A stretch of 64,000 nt of DNA from Glycomyces sp. TRM65418 (GCF_019710475.1 NZ_JAJFAX010000007.1:225120-289119); one strand, 5' to 3'. Numbered from the stretch's first letter, positions 8,583 to 16,518 are shown. Notes: a model not told the origin generated them from the sequence alone. Made by a program: numbers and translations.

Positions 8583-9800
8583 ATGCGCCACCTGTCCGGT
8601 CGACTGCTGGCCGCCGCCGCGGTCGTGCCCGTCACCGTCTTCGCCTCCGCCGCCCCTGCCGAGGCGCAGGACCCCTTCGCCCAGCCCGCCCACGCCGCGG
8701 CGTCCTGGCTCGTCGCCCAGTCCGACGGCACCTCGTGGAACGACGGGGACGTCTCGACCTCGCTGGAGGCGGTCATCGCGCTGGAGGCCGCCCGTGTCGG
8801 CGGCGACCACGTCCAGGCCACCCTCGAGTGGCTCAACGACACCGCCACCCTCACCCCGTACCTGTACCCGACGACGGAGGGCGCCGAGCCGACGCTCAGC
8901 GTGGGCGCGGCCGGGAAGGTCATGTTCACCGTCGCGACCGCCGGAGGCGACCCGACGAACTTCGGCGGGATCAAGCTCGCCGACGAGGTCACGGCCGCGC
9001 AGGCCGCGAACGGCACCTACGGCGACGGGACGGCCCTGTCCACTGCGTGGGCGGTGCTGGGCCTCTCGCGCACCGACCGCCCGGCGGGCGAGGAGGCCGC
9101 GTCCGGGTTCGCCGCGATCCAGTGCCCCGACGGCGGGTTCAACTTCATGGACGTCGACGGCGGCGACGACTGCGTCTCCGACCCCGACACGACCGGGCTG
9201 GCCGCCTCGGCGCTGGCGACGCTCGACGGCGACGCCGCCGCGGCCTCGCTGACGGCGGCGGCGGACTGGCTGGAGTCGGCGCAGTCCGAGGACGGCGGCG
9301 TCGGCGGCGAGTACGGCGTCAACGCGAACTCGACGGCGATGGCCGCGCAGGCGTTCCTGGCCGCCGGCCGGGTCGACGCGGCCGAGCGCGCCGTGGCGTT
9401 CCTCCTCACGCTCCAGTTCGACTGCACCGGTGAAGTGCCGGGCGCGTTCAGGTACACCGACCCCGAGGGCGGGGACTTCGTGGAGGTCTCGCGCCTGCTG
9501 GCGACCGCGCAGGCGATGGTGCCGGTCGCGGGCCAGAACCTGGCGGAGTTGGACGCCACCGGCATCGAGGCCGGCGTGCCCGACAACGGCTGCGAGAGCG
9601 CCGTCGCCGGTGACGAGACCGCCGATGCTGTCGAGGACGACGGTTCGGCCGCGTGGCTGCCGTGGGTGATCGGCGCCGCCGTGGTGCTGCTGGCCGCGCT
9701 CATCATCGGCTTCGCGATGAAGCACCGCCGCAACGGCGGACCGTCCGCTGCGGACGGGTCCGGCGACGGCCGCGCGGACGACGGCGCCGAGAAGCCGTAG
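8583..9800 (+). CDS. Secreted, membrane-anchored alpha-toroid protein (transcobalamin alpha-module-like)
   Basis: The 405-residue protein has a signal peptide (cleavage after AEA, about residue 28). Its exported domain is built of repeated helical units with QxxDGG-type turns (QCPDGGFNF, QSEDGGVGG). This is the alpha/alpha toroid of the terpene cyclase/prenyltransferase fold, also used by intrinsic factor and transcobalamin. A C-terminal membrane helix (WLPWVIGAAVVLLAALIIGF) and a basic tail anchor it outside the cell. AGGAAAGG precedes the ATG. It is the first gene after the cobalamin riboswitch. No terpene-cyclase acidic motif was recognised, so binding rather than catalysis is likely. Cobalamin capture is inferred from riboswitch control, fold and the ECF transporter that follows. 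Confidence 0.8.
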   Translation: MRHLSGRLLAAAAVVPVTVFASAAPAEAQDPFAQPAHAAASWLVAQSDGTSWNDGDVSTSLEAVIALEAARVGGDHVQATLEWLNDTATLTPYLYPTTEGAEPTLSVGAAGKVMFTVATAGGDPTNFGGIKLADEVTAAQAANGTYGDGTALSTAWAVLGLSRTDRPAGEEAASGFAAIQCPDGGFNFMDVDGGDDCVSDPDTTGLAASALATLDGDAAAASLTAAADWLESAQSEDGGVGGEYGVNANSTAMAAQAFLAAGRVDAAERAVAFLLTLQFDCTGEVPGAFRYTDPEGGDFVEVSRLLATAQAMVPVAGQNLAELDATGIEAGVPDNGCESAVAGDETADAVEDDGSAAWLPWVIGAAVVLLAALIIGFAMKHRRNGGPSAADGSGDGRADDGAEKP

Positions 9801-9819
9801 CGGCACGAGCAGCGAGCAC

Positions 9820-10512
9820 GTGTTCCGCAGTGAACGAAGCGCAGGCGGCGCCCGCCCCACCGGCGGGCGCCGCCTGCGCGCTGCCGTGCCCGGCTCCGGG
9901 GCGCGGCGTTCGGCGCTCGCCGCGGCCCGGTCGGCCCTGCTCGGGGGCCGCGCCGCCTGGACGGCGCTCCTGGTCGCCGCGCTCGCGGCGTTCGCGCCCG
10001 TCGCGCCCGCCGCCGCGAAGGACCCCTGCACCGGCGTCACCGTCGTGGTCGACTTCGGGACGCTCGCCGCCGAGCCCGCCACCGGATGCGCCGCCGATCC
10101 CGAGAACGGCCTCGACGCGCTCGTGCAGGCCGGATTCTCCGTGACCGAGGTGGTCTCCATCCGCGGCATGGTCTGCCGGATCGACGAGCTCCCCGAGATC
10201 GAGTGCGGCACCGCGCCGCCCGCCCTGAATTACTGGTCGTACTGGCGCGCCGACGCCGACGACGCCGAATGGACCTACTCCGCGGTCGGCGGCGGCGACG
10301 CCCGCCCCGAGGCGGGCGACGTCGAGGGCTGGGCCCTCGGCGACGGCTCGAGCCCGCCCGCGCTCACGCCGGCCGAAGCCGCCGCCTCCTCCAGTGCCGC
10401 CGAACCCGAAGCGGCGCAAGAGCGCTCCTTCACCTGGCTCATCGCCGTCGCCGCGCTCCTCGTCATCGCCGTGCTCGTGGTCTGGCGGCTCCGGCGCGAC
10501 CGGCGCGCGTGA
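9820..10512 (+). CDS. Secreted, membrane-anchored DUF4430/transcobalamin beta-module-like protein
   Basis: The protein has an export signal (AAWTALLVAALAAFAPVAPAAA), an exported domain of about 130 residues and a C-terminal helix with a basic tail. The domain reads VTVVVDFG, then a cysteine, LDALVQAGF, VCRIDELP, a second cysteine and YWSYW. That layout resembles DUF4430, the beta domain of transcobalamin and intrinsic factor. Two starts are possible: GTG 9820, or GTG 9886 just after an 18-bp hairpin. Neither has a good ribosome site, and the signal peptide is compact only with the later one. It ends in a GTGA overlap with the EcfT gene. A cobalamin-capping role is inference. Confidence 0.7.
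   Translation: MFRSERSAGGARPTGGRRLRAAVPGSGARRSALAAARSALLGGRAAWTALLVAALAAFAPVAPAAAKDPCTGVTVVVDFGTLAAEPATGCAADPENGLDALVQAGFSVTEVVSIRGMVCRIDELPEIECGTAPPALNYWSYWRADADDAEWTYSAVGGGDARPEAGDVEGWALGDGSSPPALTPAEAAASSSAAEPEAAQERSFTWLIAVAALLVIAVLVVWRLRRDRRA
9839..9879. terminator. 18-bp hairpin between the two surface-protein genes
   Basis: GCGCAGGCGGCGCCCGCC and its exact complement enclose a CCACC loop. It lies between the first and second genes of the B12 operon, inside the longest possible second frame. It could end part of the transcripts or protect the upstream mRNA from decay. Confidence 0.65.
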
Positions 10513-11645
10513 CCGGGCGCGCCGCGATGCGAACGACGAAGCCGCCGCCCGAGGCCCGGGCCGCCGCGAACCGGCGCGCCGCCGCCCACCCGGTGGCCTG
10601 GTGGGGCTGGGCGCTGCTCCTCGCCACCGCCGCCGGCGGCACCGGGAACCCCTGGGTCCTCCTGCTCATCGTCGCCGTCGCCGGGCTCGTGGTCACGTGG
10701 TGCCGCGGCGACGAACCCTGGTCCGGCGCCTACCGGGTCTTCCTCTACATCGGACTCGGCGCGGTCGCCGTCCGCATGGCCTTCTACATCGTCTTCGGCG
10801 GAGCCGACGGCCCCACCGTCCTCCTCACCCTGCCCTCGGTCACGCTCCCGGACTGGGCGGCGGGCTTCCGGCTCGGCGGGAACGTCACCGCCGAGGGCAC
10901 GCTCGCCGCCGCCTACGACGGCCTGCGCCTGGCGACCCTCCTGGTCTGCATCGGCGCGGCCAACGCGCTCGCGAGCCCGCGCCGGCTGCTGCGCTCGGTC
11001 CCGGCCGCGCTCTACGAAGTGAGCGTCGCGGTCGTCGTCGCCCTGTCCGTCGCCCCCCAGCTGGTCGAGAGCGTCGGGCGGGTCCGCCGGGCGCGGGCGC
11101 TGCGTGGCAACACGAGCCGCAGCCCCGCGAACCTCATGCGCACGGTCGTCTCACCGGTCCTCCACGACGCGCTCGAACGCTCCCTCGCGCTCGCCGCGGC
11201 CATGGCCTCCCGCGGGTACGGCCGCGCCGCCGACGTCCCCGCCCCGGCCCGTCGCGCCACCAACGCGTTCCTCCTCACCGGACTGGTCGGGCTGTGCGCG
11301 GGCGCGTACGCGCTCCTCGGCGCCGCCACCCCCGCGCCGCTCGCGTGGACCGTGGTCGCCTGCGGGGCCGCCGCCGCCGTCTTCGGGATCACCTTCGCCT
11401 CCAAGCGGGTCCCGCACACCCGCTACCGGCCCGACCGCTTCGGCCCGCGGGACTGGGCGGTGGTCGCCGCCGGTGCGGCGGCCGTCGCCGGGACCGTCCT
11501 CAGCGGCGTCTTCGAGCCGTCCGCGCTGTGGCCGGCCACGAACCCGCTGTCCGTCCCCGACCTGCCGCTGTGGGCCGCGGCCGGCGTGGTCATCGCCGCC
11601 GCCCCGGCCCTGCTCGCGCCGTCCTCACGAGGGGGAACACCATGA
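10509..11645 (+). CDS. ECF transporter transmembrane component (EcfT / CbiQ-like)
   Basis: EcfT couples the ATPases to the substrate-binding S component in energy-coupling-factor vitamin transporters. The 378-residue protein has about seven membrane helices. The cytoplasmic coupling segments show the family arginine motifs as RARALRG (about residue 198) and ASRGYG (about 236). GTG 10509 overlaps the previous stop (GTGA) and the stop overlaps the next start (ATGA), so translation is coupled along the operon. An ATG at 10527 is an alternative. Cobalamin as cargo is inferred from the riboswitch. Confidence 0.88.
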   Translation: MTGRAAMRTTKPPPEARAAANRRAAAHPVAWWGWALLLATAAGGTGNPWVLLLIVAVAGLVVTWCRGDEPWSGAYRVFLYIGLGAVAVRMAFYIVFGGADGPTVLLTLPSVTLPDWAAGFRLGGNVTAEGTLAAAYDGLRLATLLVCIGAANALASPRRLLRSVPAALYEVSVAVVVALSVAPQLVESVGRVRRARALRGNTSRSPANLMRTVVSPVLHDALERSLALAAAMASRGYGRAADVPAPARRATNAFLLTGLVGLCAGAYALLGAATPAPLAWTVVACGAAAAVFGITFASKRVPHTRYRPDRFGPRDWAVVAAGAAAVAGTVLSGVFEPSALWPATNPLSVPDLPLWAAAGVVIAAAPALLAPSSRGGTP

Positions 11646-13312
11646 CCGGGATCGTCTTCGACCGCGTCGCCTTCGCCTACGAGGGCACGCCGGTCCTCGA
11701 CGACGTGTCCTTCGACCTGCCCGAAGGGGAGTTCTGCCTGCTCGTGGGCCCGACGGGCGCGGGCAAGTCGACGCTCCTCAAATCGGTCAACGGCCTCGTC
11801 CCCCACTTCACCGGCGGCACGATGCGCGGGCGCATCGCCGTGGCCGGGCGCGAGGTGCGCGGGTCCACGCCCGCCGACCTGGCCGACGTCGTCGGCTACG
11901 TCGGCCAGGACCCGCTCGCGGGGTTCGTCACCGACGAGGTCGAGCGCGAACTCGCCTACACCGCCGAGCAGCTCGGCGTCGACCCCGCCGCGATGCGCAA
12001 GCGCGTCAGTGAGATCGTGGACCTCCTCGGCCTCGCCGACGTGCGCGACCGCGACCTCGCCGCGCTCTCCTCGGGCCAGCGCCAGCGGGTCGCCATCGGC
12101 GCGGCCCTCGTCGCCGGGCCCGCCGCGCTCGTCCTCGACGAGCCGACCTCCGCGCTCGACCCGACCGCCGCCGACGAGGTGCTCTCGGCGCTGCACCGCC
12201 TCGTCCACGATCTCGGCGTCACGGTCCTGCTCGCGGAGCACCGGCTCGAACGCGTCGCGCAGTACGCCGATTCGGCGCTGCTGCTCCACGGCGGCACGGT
12301 GACCGCCGGACCGGTCGGCGAGGTCCTGGCCGCGTCGCCGATCGCCCCGCCGGTGGTCGAGCTGGGCCGCCTGGCCGGATGGCCGGGCCCGCCGGTGACG
12401 ATCCGCGAGGCGCGACGCCACGCGGCCGGGCTGCGCGAAGCGCTGGCCGGGCGCCGCCCGGAACCGCCGCCCGCCCACGGTGCGGCGGTCACCGCACCGG
12501 GCCGCCGCAAGCGCGCGACCGCCGACGCCGAGCCGCCGCTGCTCGACGCCCGGGACGTCCACGTCCGCTATCCCGGCGGCGTGCGGGCCGTGAACGGCGT
12601 CGACCTGGTCGCCGCCCGGTGCGAACGCATCGCCCTCATGGGCCGCAACGGGTCCGGCAAGTCGAGCCTGCTGTGGGCCTTGCAGGGCACCGGGAAGCGC
12701 TCGAGCGGGCAGGTCGCGATCGGCGGCGCCGACCCCGCGGCGCGCAAGCCGGCCGAGCGCCGCCAGCTCGCCGGCCTCGTCCCGGCCGAGCCGGCCGATC
12801 TGCTGTACGCCGAGACCGTCGCAGACGAGTGCGAGGGCGCGGACGACGACGGGCGCGCGCCGCGGGGCACCTGCGCGAAGATCCTCGCCGACCTGGTGGA
12901 GGGGGTCGACGGGTCGGCGCACCCGCGCGACCTCTCCGAGGGTCAGCGGCTGGCGTTGGCGCTGGCCGTGACCCTCACGGCCGCACCCCCGCTGCTGCTG
13001 CTCGACGAGCCGACGCGGGGCCTGGACTATCCGGCGAAGGCGGCGCTCGCGGCGCGGCTGGGCAGGCTCGCCGAGGCCGGGCACTGCGTGGTCGTGTCGA
13101 CCCATGACGTGGAGTTCTGCGCCGAGTTCGCGACCCGGGTGGTGGTCCTCTCCGACGGCGAGGTGGTCGCGGACGGCCCGGCCCGGCAGATCGTCGCGGC
13201 GTCGCCGATGTTCGCCCCGCAGGTCGAGAAGGTCCTGCCGGGCTGGCTCACCGTCGGGGAAGTGGCGGCGGCCTTGAACGGGAACGGAACCGGCGATGAC
13301 CCGGACGACTGA
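11642..13312 (+). CDS. Fused ECF ATPase EcfA-EcfA' (two ABC domains)
   Basis: A 556-residue protein carries two nucleotide-binding domains. Domain 1 has GPTGAGKST, Q-loop YVGQDP, signature LSSGQ, Walker B LVLDEPTSALD and switch histidine AEH. Domain 2 (from about residue 300) has GRNGSGKSS, signature LSEGQ, LLLDEPTRGLD and switch histidine STHD. In domain 2 the Q-loop glutamine is replaced by alanine (GLVPAEPADLLY, residue 382), which may make the two sites unequal. ECF transporters usually use two separate ATPases or such a fusion. The gene overlaps EcfT by 4 bp and the S component by 17 bp. Confidence 0.93.
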   Translation: MTGIVFDRVAFAYEGTPVLDDVSFDLPEGEFCLLVGPTGAGKSTLLKSVNGLVPHFTGGTMRGRIAVAGREVRGSTPADLADVVGYVGQDPLAGFVTDEVERELAYTAEQLGVDPAAMRKRVSEIVDLLGLADVRDRDLAALSSGQRQRVAIGAALVAGPAALVLDEPTSALDPTAADEVLSALHRLVHDLGVTVLLAEHRLERVAQYADSALLLHGGTVTAGPVGEVLAASPIAPPVVELGRLAGWPGPPVTIREARRHAAGLREALAGRRPEPPPAHGAAVTAPGRRKRATADAEPPLLDARDVHVRYPGGVRAVNGVDLVAARCERIALMGRNGSGKSSLLWALQGTGKRSSGQVAIGGADPAARKPAERRQLAGLVPAEPADLLYAETVADECEGADDDGRAPRGTCAKILADLVEGVDGSAHPRDLSEGQRLALALAVTLTAAPPLLLLDEPTRGLDYPAKAALAARLGRLAEAGHCVVVSTHDVEFCAEFATRVVVLSDGEVVADGPARQIVAASPMFAPQVEKVLPGWLTVGEVAAALNGNGTGDDPDD

Positions 13313-14135
13313 GCCGCGATCGACCGGGCCGGAGCCGGTCGAGGCGGTCGCGTCGGCGCCGCGACCGGCCGTGCGCTGGAGGGCCGCGGTGGCGCTCGCG
13401 CTGGCCGCGGGGTTCGGGCTCGTCGCGATGTCCTGGCCGCTGCTGGCGGCGCCGGGCGGGGCGCTGACCGAGACCACTTCGGGCCCTTGGCTGTTCGCGC
13501 TGCTGCTGCCGCTGGTGACGGCGACGGCGGTCATCCAGCTCACCGAGGGCGGGCTGGACGCGCGGGCGGTCGCGATGCTCGGCGTCCTGTCGGCGGTGGT
13601 GGCGGCGGTCCGCCCGTTCGGCGCGGGCGCGGCGGGCGTGGAGACGGTGTTCTTCCTGATCATCCTGGCGGGCCGGGTGTTCGGGCCGGGATTCGGGTTC
13701 ATCCTGGGCTGCACGGGCCTGTTCGCCTCGGCGCTGCTGACGGGCGGAGTCGGCCCGTGGCTGCCGTACCAGATGCTCGCGTCGGCGTTCGTGGGCCTGG
13801 GCGCGGGGCTCCTGCCGGGGACCGCCGCGGGCACCCGCGCGGGCCGGGCCGGAGAGCTGGCGTTGCTCGCGGTCTACGCGGCCTGCTCGTCGATCCTGTA
13901 CGGGCTGCTGATGAACCTGTCGTTCTGGCCGTTCGCGTTCACGCAGGGGAACCTCGCCTATGTGCCGGGCGGCGGGCTGGAGGAGAACCTGTCGCGGCTG
14001 CTCGCCTACTCGTTCGTGACCTCGCTGGGTTGGGACGTCGGCCGGGCGGTGACCACCGTGGTGCTGGTCCTGCTCACGGGTCCGCTGCTGCTGCGGGTGC
14101 TGCGGCGGGCCGCGAGGAAGGCGAACTGGGTCTGA
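13296..14135 (+). CDS. ECF transporter S component, probably for cobalamin
   Basis: The S component binds the vitamin and topples in the membrane to release it. The 279-residue protein begins with about 25 polar residues, followed by roughly six hydrophobic helices. A conserved-looking segment reads RVFGPGFGFILGCTG, typical of S proteins. It overlaps EcfA by 17 bp and is the last gene of the operon. Its sequence alone does not identify the cargo. The cobalamin riboswitch at the head of the operon makes B12 or a precursor the best guess, comparable in role to CbrT. Confidence 0.82.
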   Translation: MTRTTEPRSTGPEPVEAVASAPRPAVRWRAAVALALAAGFGLVAMSWPLLAAPGGALTETTSGPWLFALLLPLVTATAVIQLTEGGLDARAVAMLGVLSAVVAAVRPFGAGAAGVETVFFLIILAGRVFGPGFGFILGCTGLFASALLTGGVGPWLPYQMLASAFVGLGAGLLPGTAAGTRAGRAGELALLAVYAACSSILYGLLMNLSFWPFAFTQGNLAYVPGGGLEENLSRLLAYSFVTSLGWDVGRAVTTVVLVLLTGPLLLRVLRRAARKANWV

Positions 14136-14138
14136 GCC

Positions 14139-14390
14139 TCAGGCGCCGGCCTCGGCGGCGAGCTGCTCGAATTCGGCGGCGATGTCGGCGTCCGCCTGGG
14201 CGTAGGTCGCCGCGCATCGGCGCAGGCCGTCGGCGTGGCGGCCGATCGACGCACCGAGCCGGCCGGTGAGATCCGACAGTTCCGCGCAGCCCTCGGCGTA
14301 CGCTTCGGCGAAGCAGAGGCCGGGCAGGCCCCAGGTCGTCTCGGCCGCGCCCGCTTCGGAGGCGACCGCGGCGATCGCCGCCGCGTTCAC
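14139..14390 (-). CDS. Small EspC-like (DUF2580-type) putative type VII secretion substrate
   Basis: An 83-residue, alanine-rich helical protein. Near its end it reads ATYAQADADIAAEF, which contains the YxxxD secretion motif of type VII substrates after the helical hairpin. The arrangement (HADGLRRCAATYAQADADIA) resembles EspC/DUF2580 proteins. It starts with GTG overlapping the stop of the upstream FGE-type gene (GTGA), so the pair is translationally coupled. It ends just past the convergent S-component gene. No secretion machinery lies in the window apart from the EspI-like ATPase at 6133. Export is inferred from the motif. Confidence 0.55.
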   Translation of the reverse strand: MNAAAIAAVASEAGAAETTWGLPGLCFAEAYAEGCAELSDLTGRLGASIGRHADGLRRCAATYAQADADIAAEFEQLAAEAGA

Positions 14391-15046
14391 GCGTTGCGCG
14401 CCACCCGGAAGCCGAGGTCGTCGATCTGGAGGGTCGGCATGGTGCGCCGCCGCACGCCGGCCCGGCAGGACCAGTGCTCGTCGGCCCAGCCGCCGCCCTT
14501 GATGACCCGGTAGTCGCCGTAGACCTCGGCGTCGTAGACGTCCCAGCACCATTCCCAGACGTTGCCGAGCATGTCGTGCAGGCCCCAGGCGTTCGGCGTC
14601 TTCCCGCCGCCCCGGTGCGGGCGTGCGTCGGCGTTGCCGCGGTACCAGGCGATCTCGTCGAGTTCGCCGTACCGCGGCCCGGTGGTGCCGGCCCGGCAGG
14701 CGTACTCCCATTCGGCCTCGGTGGGCAGCCGGTACCCGTCGGCCGACCGGTCCCATGCCACGCGGTCGGCGTCGCCCTCGCCCTCGGCCATCCGGTAGGC
14801 GGGCCGCAGGCCTTCGCGTTCGGAGCGGGCGTTGCACCACTCGACGGCGTCGAACCACGACATCATGGTCGCCGGCAGCAGGTCGTCACCGCCGAACTCG
14901 AACCCGTAGGTCTCCCCGATCGCCCGGCGCGTGACCTGCAGGGGCGACATGAGGAACGGCTCGACCGCGACGGTCCATCGCCGCTCCGTGCGCCGATCGT
15001 GCAGCGTCACGGTCCCGGCCTCGATCGCCACCATTCCCGCATCCAT
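14387..15046 (-). CDS. FGE-sulfatase-domain protein (SUMF1/EgtB-type fold)
   Basis: The 219-residue protein has the formylglycine-generating-enzyme fold. Markers are SWFDAVEWCNARSEREGL, YRLPTEAEWEYACRAGTT, GLHDMLGNVWEWCWD, IKGGGW and DDLGFRVAR at the end. Family members act as sulfatase-modifying oxidases, sulfoxide synthases or non-catalytic binders. Three cysteines are seen (WCNARS, EYACRAG, WEWCWD, with another in SCRAG). The active-site pair of true FGE is not evident, so function is open. It is shorter than FGE (about 300). TAGGAT ends 6 nt before the ATG, predicting a leaderless mRNA. A small EspC-like gene follows with overlapping stop/start. Confidence 0.8.
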   Translation of the reverse strand: MDAGMVAIEAGTVTLHDRRTERRWTVAVEPFLMSPLQVTRRAIGETYGFEFGGDDLLPATMMSWFDAVEWCNARSEREGLRPAYRMAEGEGDADRVAWDRSADGYRLPTEAEWEYACRAGTTGPRYGELDEIAWYRGNADARPHRGGGKTPNAWGLHDMLGNVWEWCWDVYDAEVYGDYRVIKGGGWADEHWSCRAGVRRRTMPTLQIDDLGFRVARNA

Positions 15047-15185
15047 CGCCGAATCCTAGACGGCGCCGCCCGAACACCGGCAGTTCGGTGATGCCCGACA
15101 CATTGTTCCGTTCGCGGTCACGTTCGCGGCGGTTGCGGTTTCAACCCGGTGCAAGCGTCCTCGCGAACCGAAACGGAGCACTCCC

Positions 15186-15533
15186 ATGCACACCGCCTAC
15201 ATCATCGTCACCGTCGCCGCCGGCCTCTGGGTGGCCTTCTCGGCCTACTCGATCGTCGCCAAGGCCGCGTTCGTGGTCGAGCCGCTGGTCGAGTACGGCG
15301 TGCCGCGATCGTGGTGGCCGTGGCTCGGCGCGGCGAAGGCCGCCGGGGCGCTCGGCCTCCTCGCCGGTCCGTTCTGGCCCGCCCTCGGGATCGCCGCCGC
15401 GATCGGCCTGGTTCTGTATTTCCTCGGCGCGGTCGTCACCGTGCTGCGGGCCCGTTCCTACGGGACGCTGTTCGCACCGCTCATGTACCTGGTCCCGGTC
15501 ACCGCGGCGCTCGTGCTCGGCGTCCTCGCCTGA
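15186..15533 (+). CDS. DoxX-like membrane protein
   Basis: A 115-residue protein with four predicted helices and the DoxX-like pattern: an aromatic first helix, an internal VPRSWWPWLGAAKAAGALGLL loop-helix and YGTLFAPLMYLVPV near the end. GGAGC lies 7 nt before the ATG. Such proteins are common next to redox or stress genes, but their reaction is not established. A strong hairpin follows, and the convergent neighbour is an AhpD-fold protein. Confidence 0.8.
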   Translation: MHTAYIIVTVAAGLWVAFSAYSIVAKAAFVVEPLVEYGVPRSWWPWLGAAKAAGALGLLAGPFWPALGIAAAIGLVLYFLGAVVTVLRARSYGTLFAPLMYLVPVTAALVLGVLA

Positions 15534-15544
15534 ACCGCGCACGC

Positions 15545-15578
15545 GACGGGGCCCGCGCCTTCCGGCGCGGGCCCCGTC
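15545..15578. terminator. Bidirectional hairpin terminator
   Basis: GACGGGGCCCGCGCC pairs perfectly with its complement across a TTCC loop (15-bp stem), between the convergent DoxX and CMD genes. Confidence 0.82.
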
Positions 15579-15588
15579 GCCGCACCGG

Positions 15589-16059
15589 CTACTTCGTCCA
15601 CTGCTCGGCGAGGGGGACGCCCACCTTCGGGCTGCCGATCAGCGCCAGAGGGAGGAAGTAGCCGATCTGGCCGAGGACGCCGGTGAGGACCACCAGCTCC
15701 CGGTCGCTGAGGTGCTGCCTGGCCTCCTCGAACAGCTCGTCGCTGACGCGGGGCCCCGTGGGGTTCGGGGTGTGCACCGCTTCGGCGAGGGCGAGCGCGG
15801 CCCGCTCGGCGTCGGTGAAGTAGGGCGCGGTCCGCCAGGTGGCGACGGCCCCGAGGCGCTCGGGGGTGTCCTCGGCCTCCTGGATCTGGCGGGCGGTCAC
15901 GTAGGAGCTCCCGACGAGCTGACCGACGCGCAGCTGCACGAGCGTGACGAGGGCCTGCGGGAGGACGCCTTCGGCGTTGACCTTGTTGACGGCGGCGGCG
16001 ATCTCGCCGACGACGGGCAGGTGCTGGGCGGGGTTCTCGATGCGGGGCGTGGTGATCAT
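15589..16059 (-). CDS. Carboxymuconolactone decarboxylase/AhpD-fold protein lacking the CxxC motif
   Basis: The 156-residue protein has the all-helical CMD fold. Where AhpD-type enzymes carry CxxC followed by H, this protein reads QLVGSSYVTARQIQEAED: the cysteines are replaced by serine and valine, although a conserved glutamate remains downstream. It therefore should lack peroxidase/disulfide chemistry. A, G and purine-rich AAGGGAA lies 7 nt before the ATG. It converges on the DoxX-like gene. Its role is unknown; it could bind a small molecule or be a decarboxylase of another type. Confidence 0.72.
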   Translation of the reverse strand: MITTPRIENPAQHLPVVGEIAAAVNKVNAEGVLPQALVTLVQLRVGQLVGSSYVTARQIQEAEDTPERLGAVATWRTAPYFTDAERAALALAEAVHTPNPTGPRVSDELFEEARQHLSDRELVVLTGVLGQIGYFLPLALIGSPKVGVPLAEQWTK

Positions 16060-16151
16060 GGCGGTTCCCTTCGTCGATCCGGTACACCCCCATGACGGAC
16101 GCCGGGCCGCGGACGTGACCGCTCCCGATCGCCCATCATAGGAGACCTCGG

Positions 16152-16325
16152 TCACATGGGTTCGCGGACGACGGCGGCGAACCCGCGCCCGAGCGGGGTC
16201 TCGGCGTCGGCCCGCCGGGCCAGGACGACGCGCAGCGGTTCGACGTCGGCGAGCGGCGCCCCCACCAGGTCGGGCCAGGGGTAGGAGGCGGCCGTGCTCT
16301 GCGGCGCGAAGCAGATCGCCGCGCC
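16152..16325 (-). pseudogene. 3' remnant of a LysR-type regulator
   Basis: The minus-strand frame ends in about 56 residues (ICFAPQSTAASYPWPDL, VGAPLADVEPLRVVLARR, then ETPLGRGFAAVVREPM) that look like the last beta-alpha units of a LysR ligand-binding domain. The DNA-binding domain and most of the sensor domain are absent. The frame runs on only into the SDR remnant. The likely history is deletion from a divergent LysR/SDR pair. Confidence 0.55.
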
Positions 16326-16329
16326 CGCG

Positions 16330-16512
16330 GCGGACGGGAACCCGGCCAAGGCGGCCGCGGCGATCCTGGAGGCGCTGGCGGCCGATCCGGTCCCCCTGCG
16401 GCTCGCGCTCGGCGACACCGCGGTCGACGCGATCAGCGCCGACCTCAAGGCCCCGACCGAGGAACTGGCGGCGTGGGAGCACGTCTCCCGGGCGATGAAC
16501 TTCGACGACTGA
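16330..16512 (+). pseudogene. 3' remnant of a short-chain dehydrogenase
   Basis: The frame reads NPAKAAAAILEALAADPVP, then LRLALGDTAVDAISADLK and WEHVSRAMNFDD. This matches the C-terminal end of actinobacterial SDR oxidoreductases, where this segment follows the catalytic YxxxK. The Rossmann nucleotide-binding part and catalytic residues are missing. It abuts the LysR remnant near 16322-16335. Confidence 0.6.
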
Positions 16513-16518
16513 CCGCTT

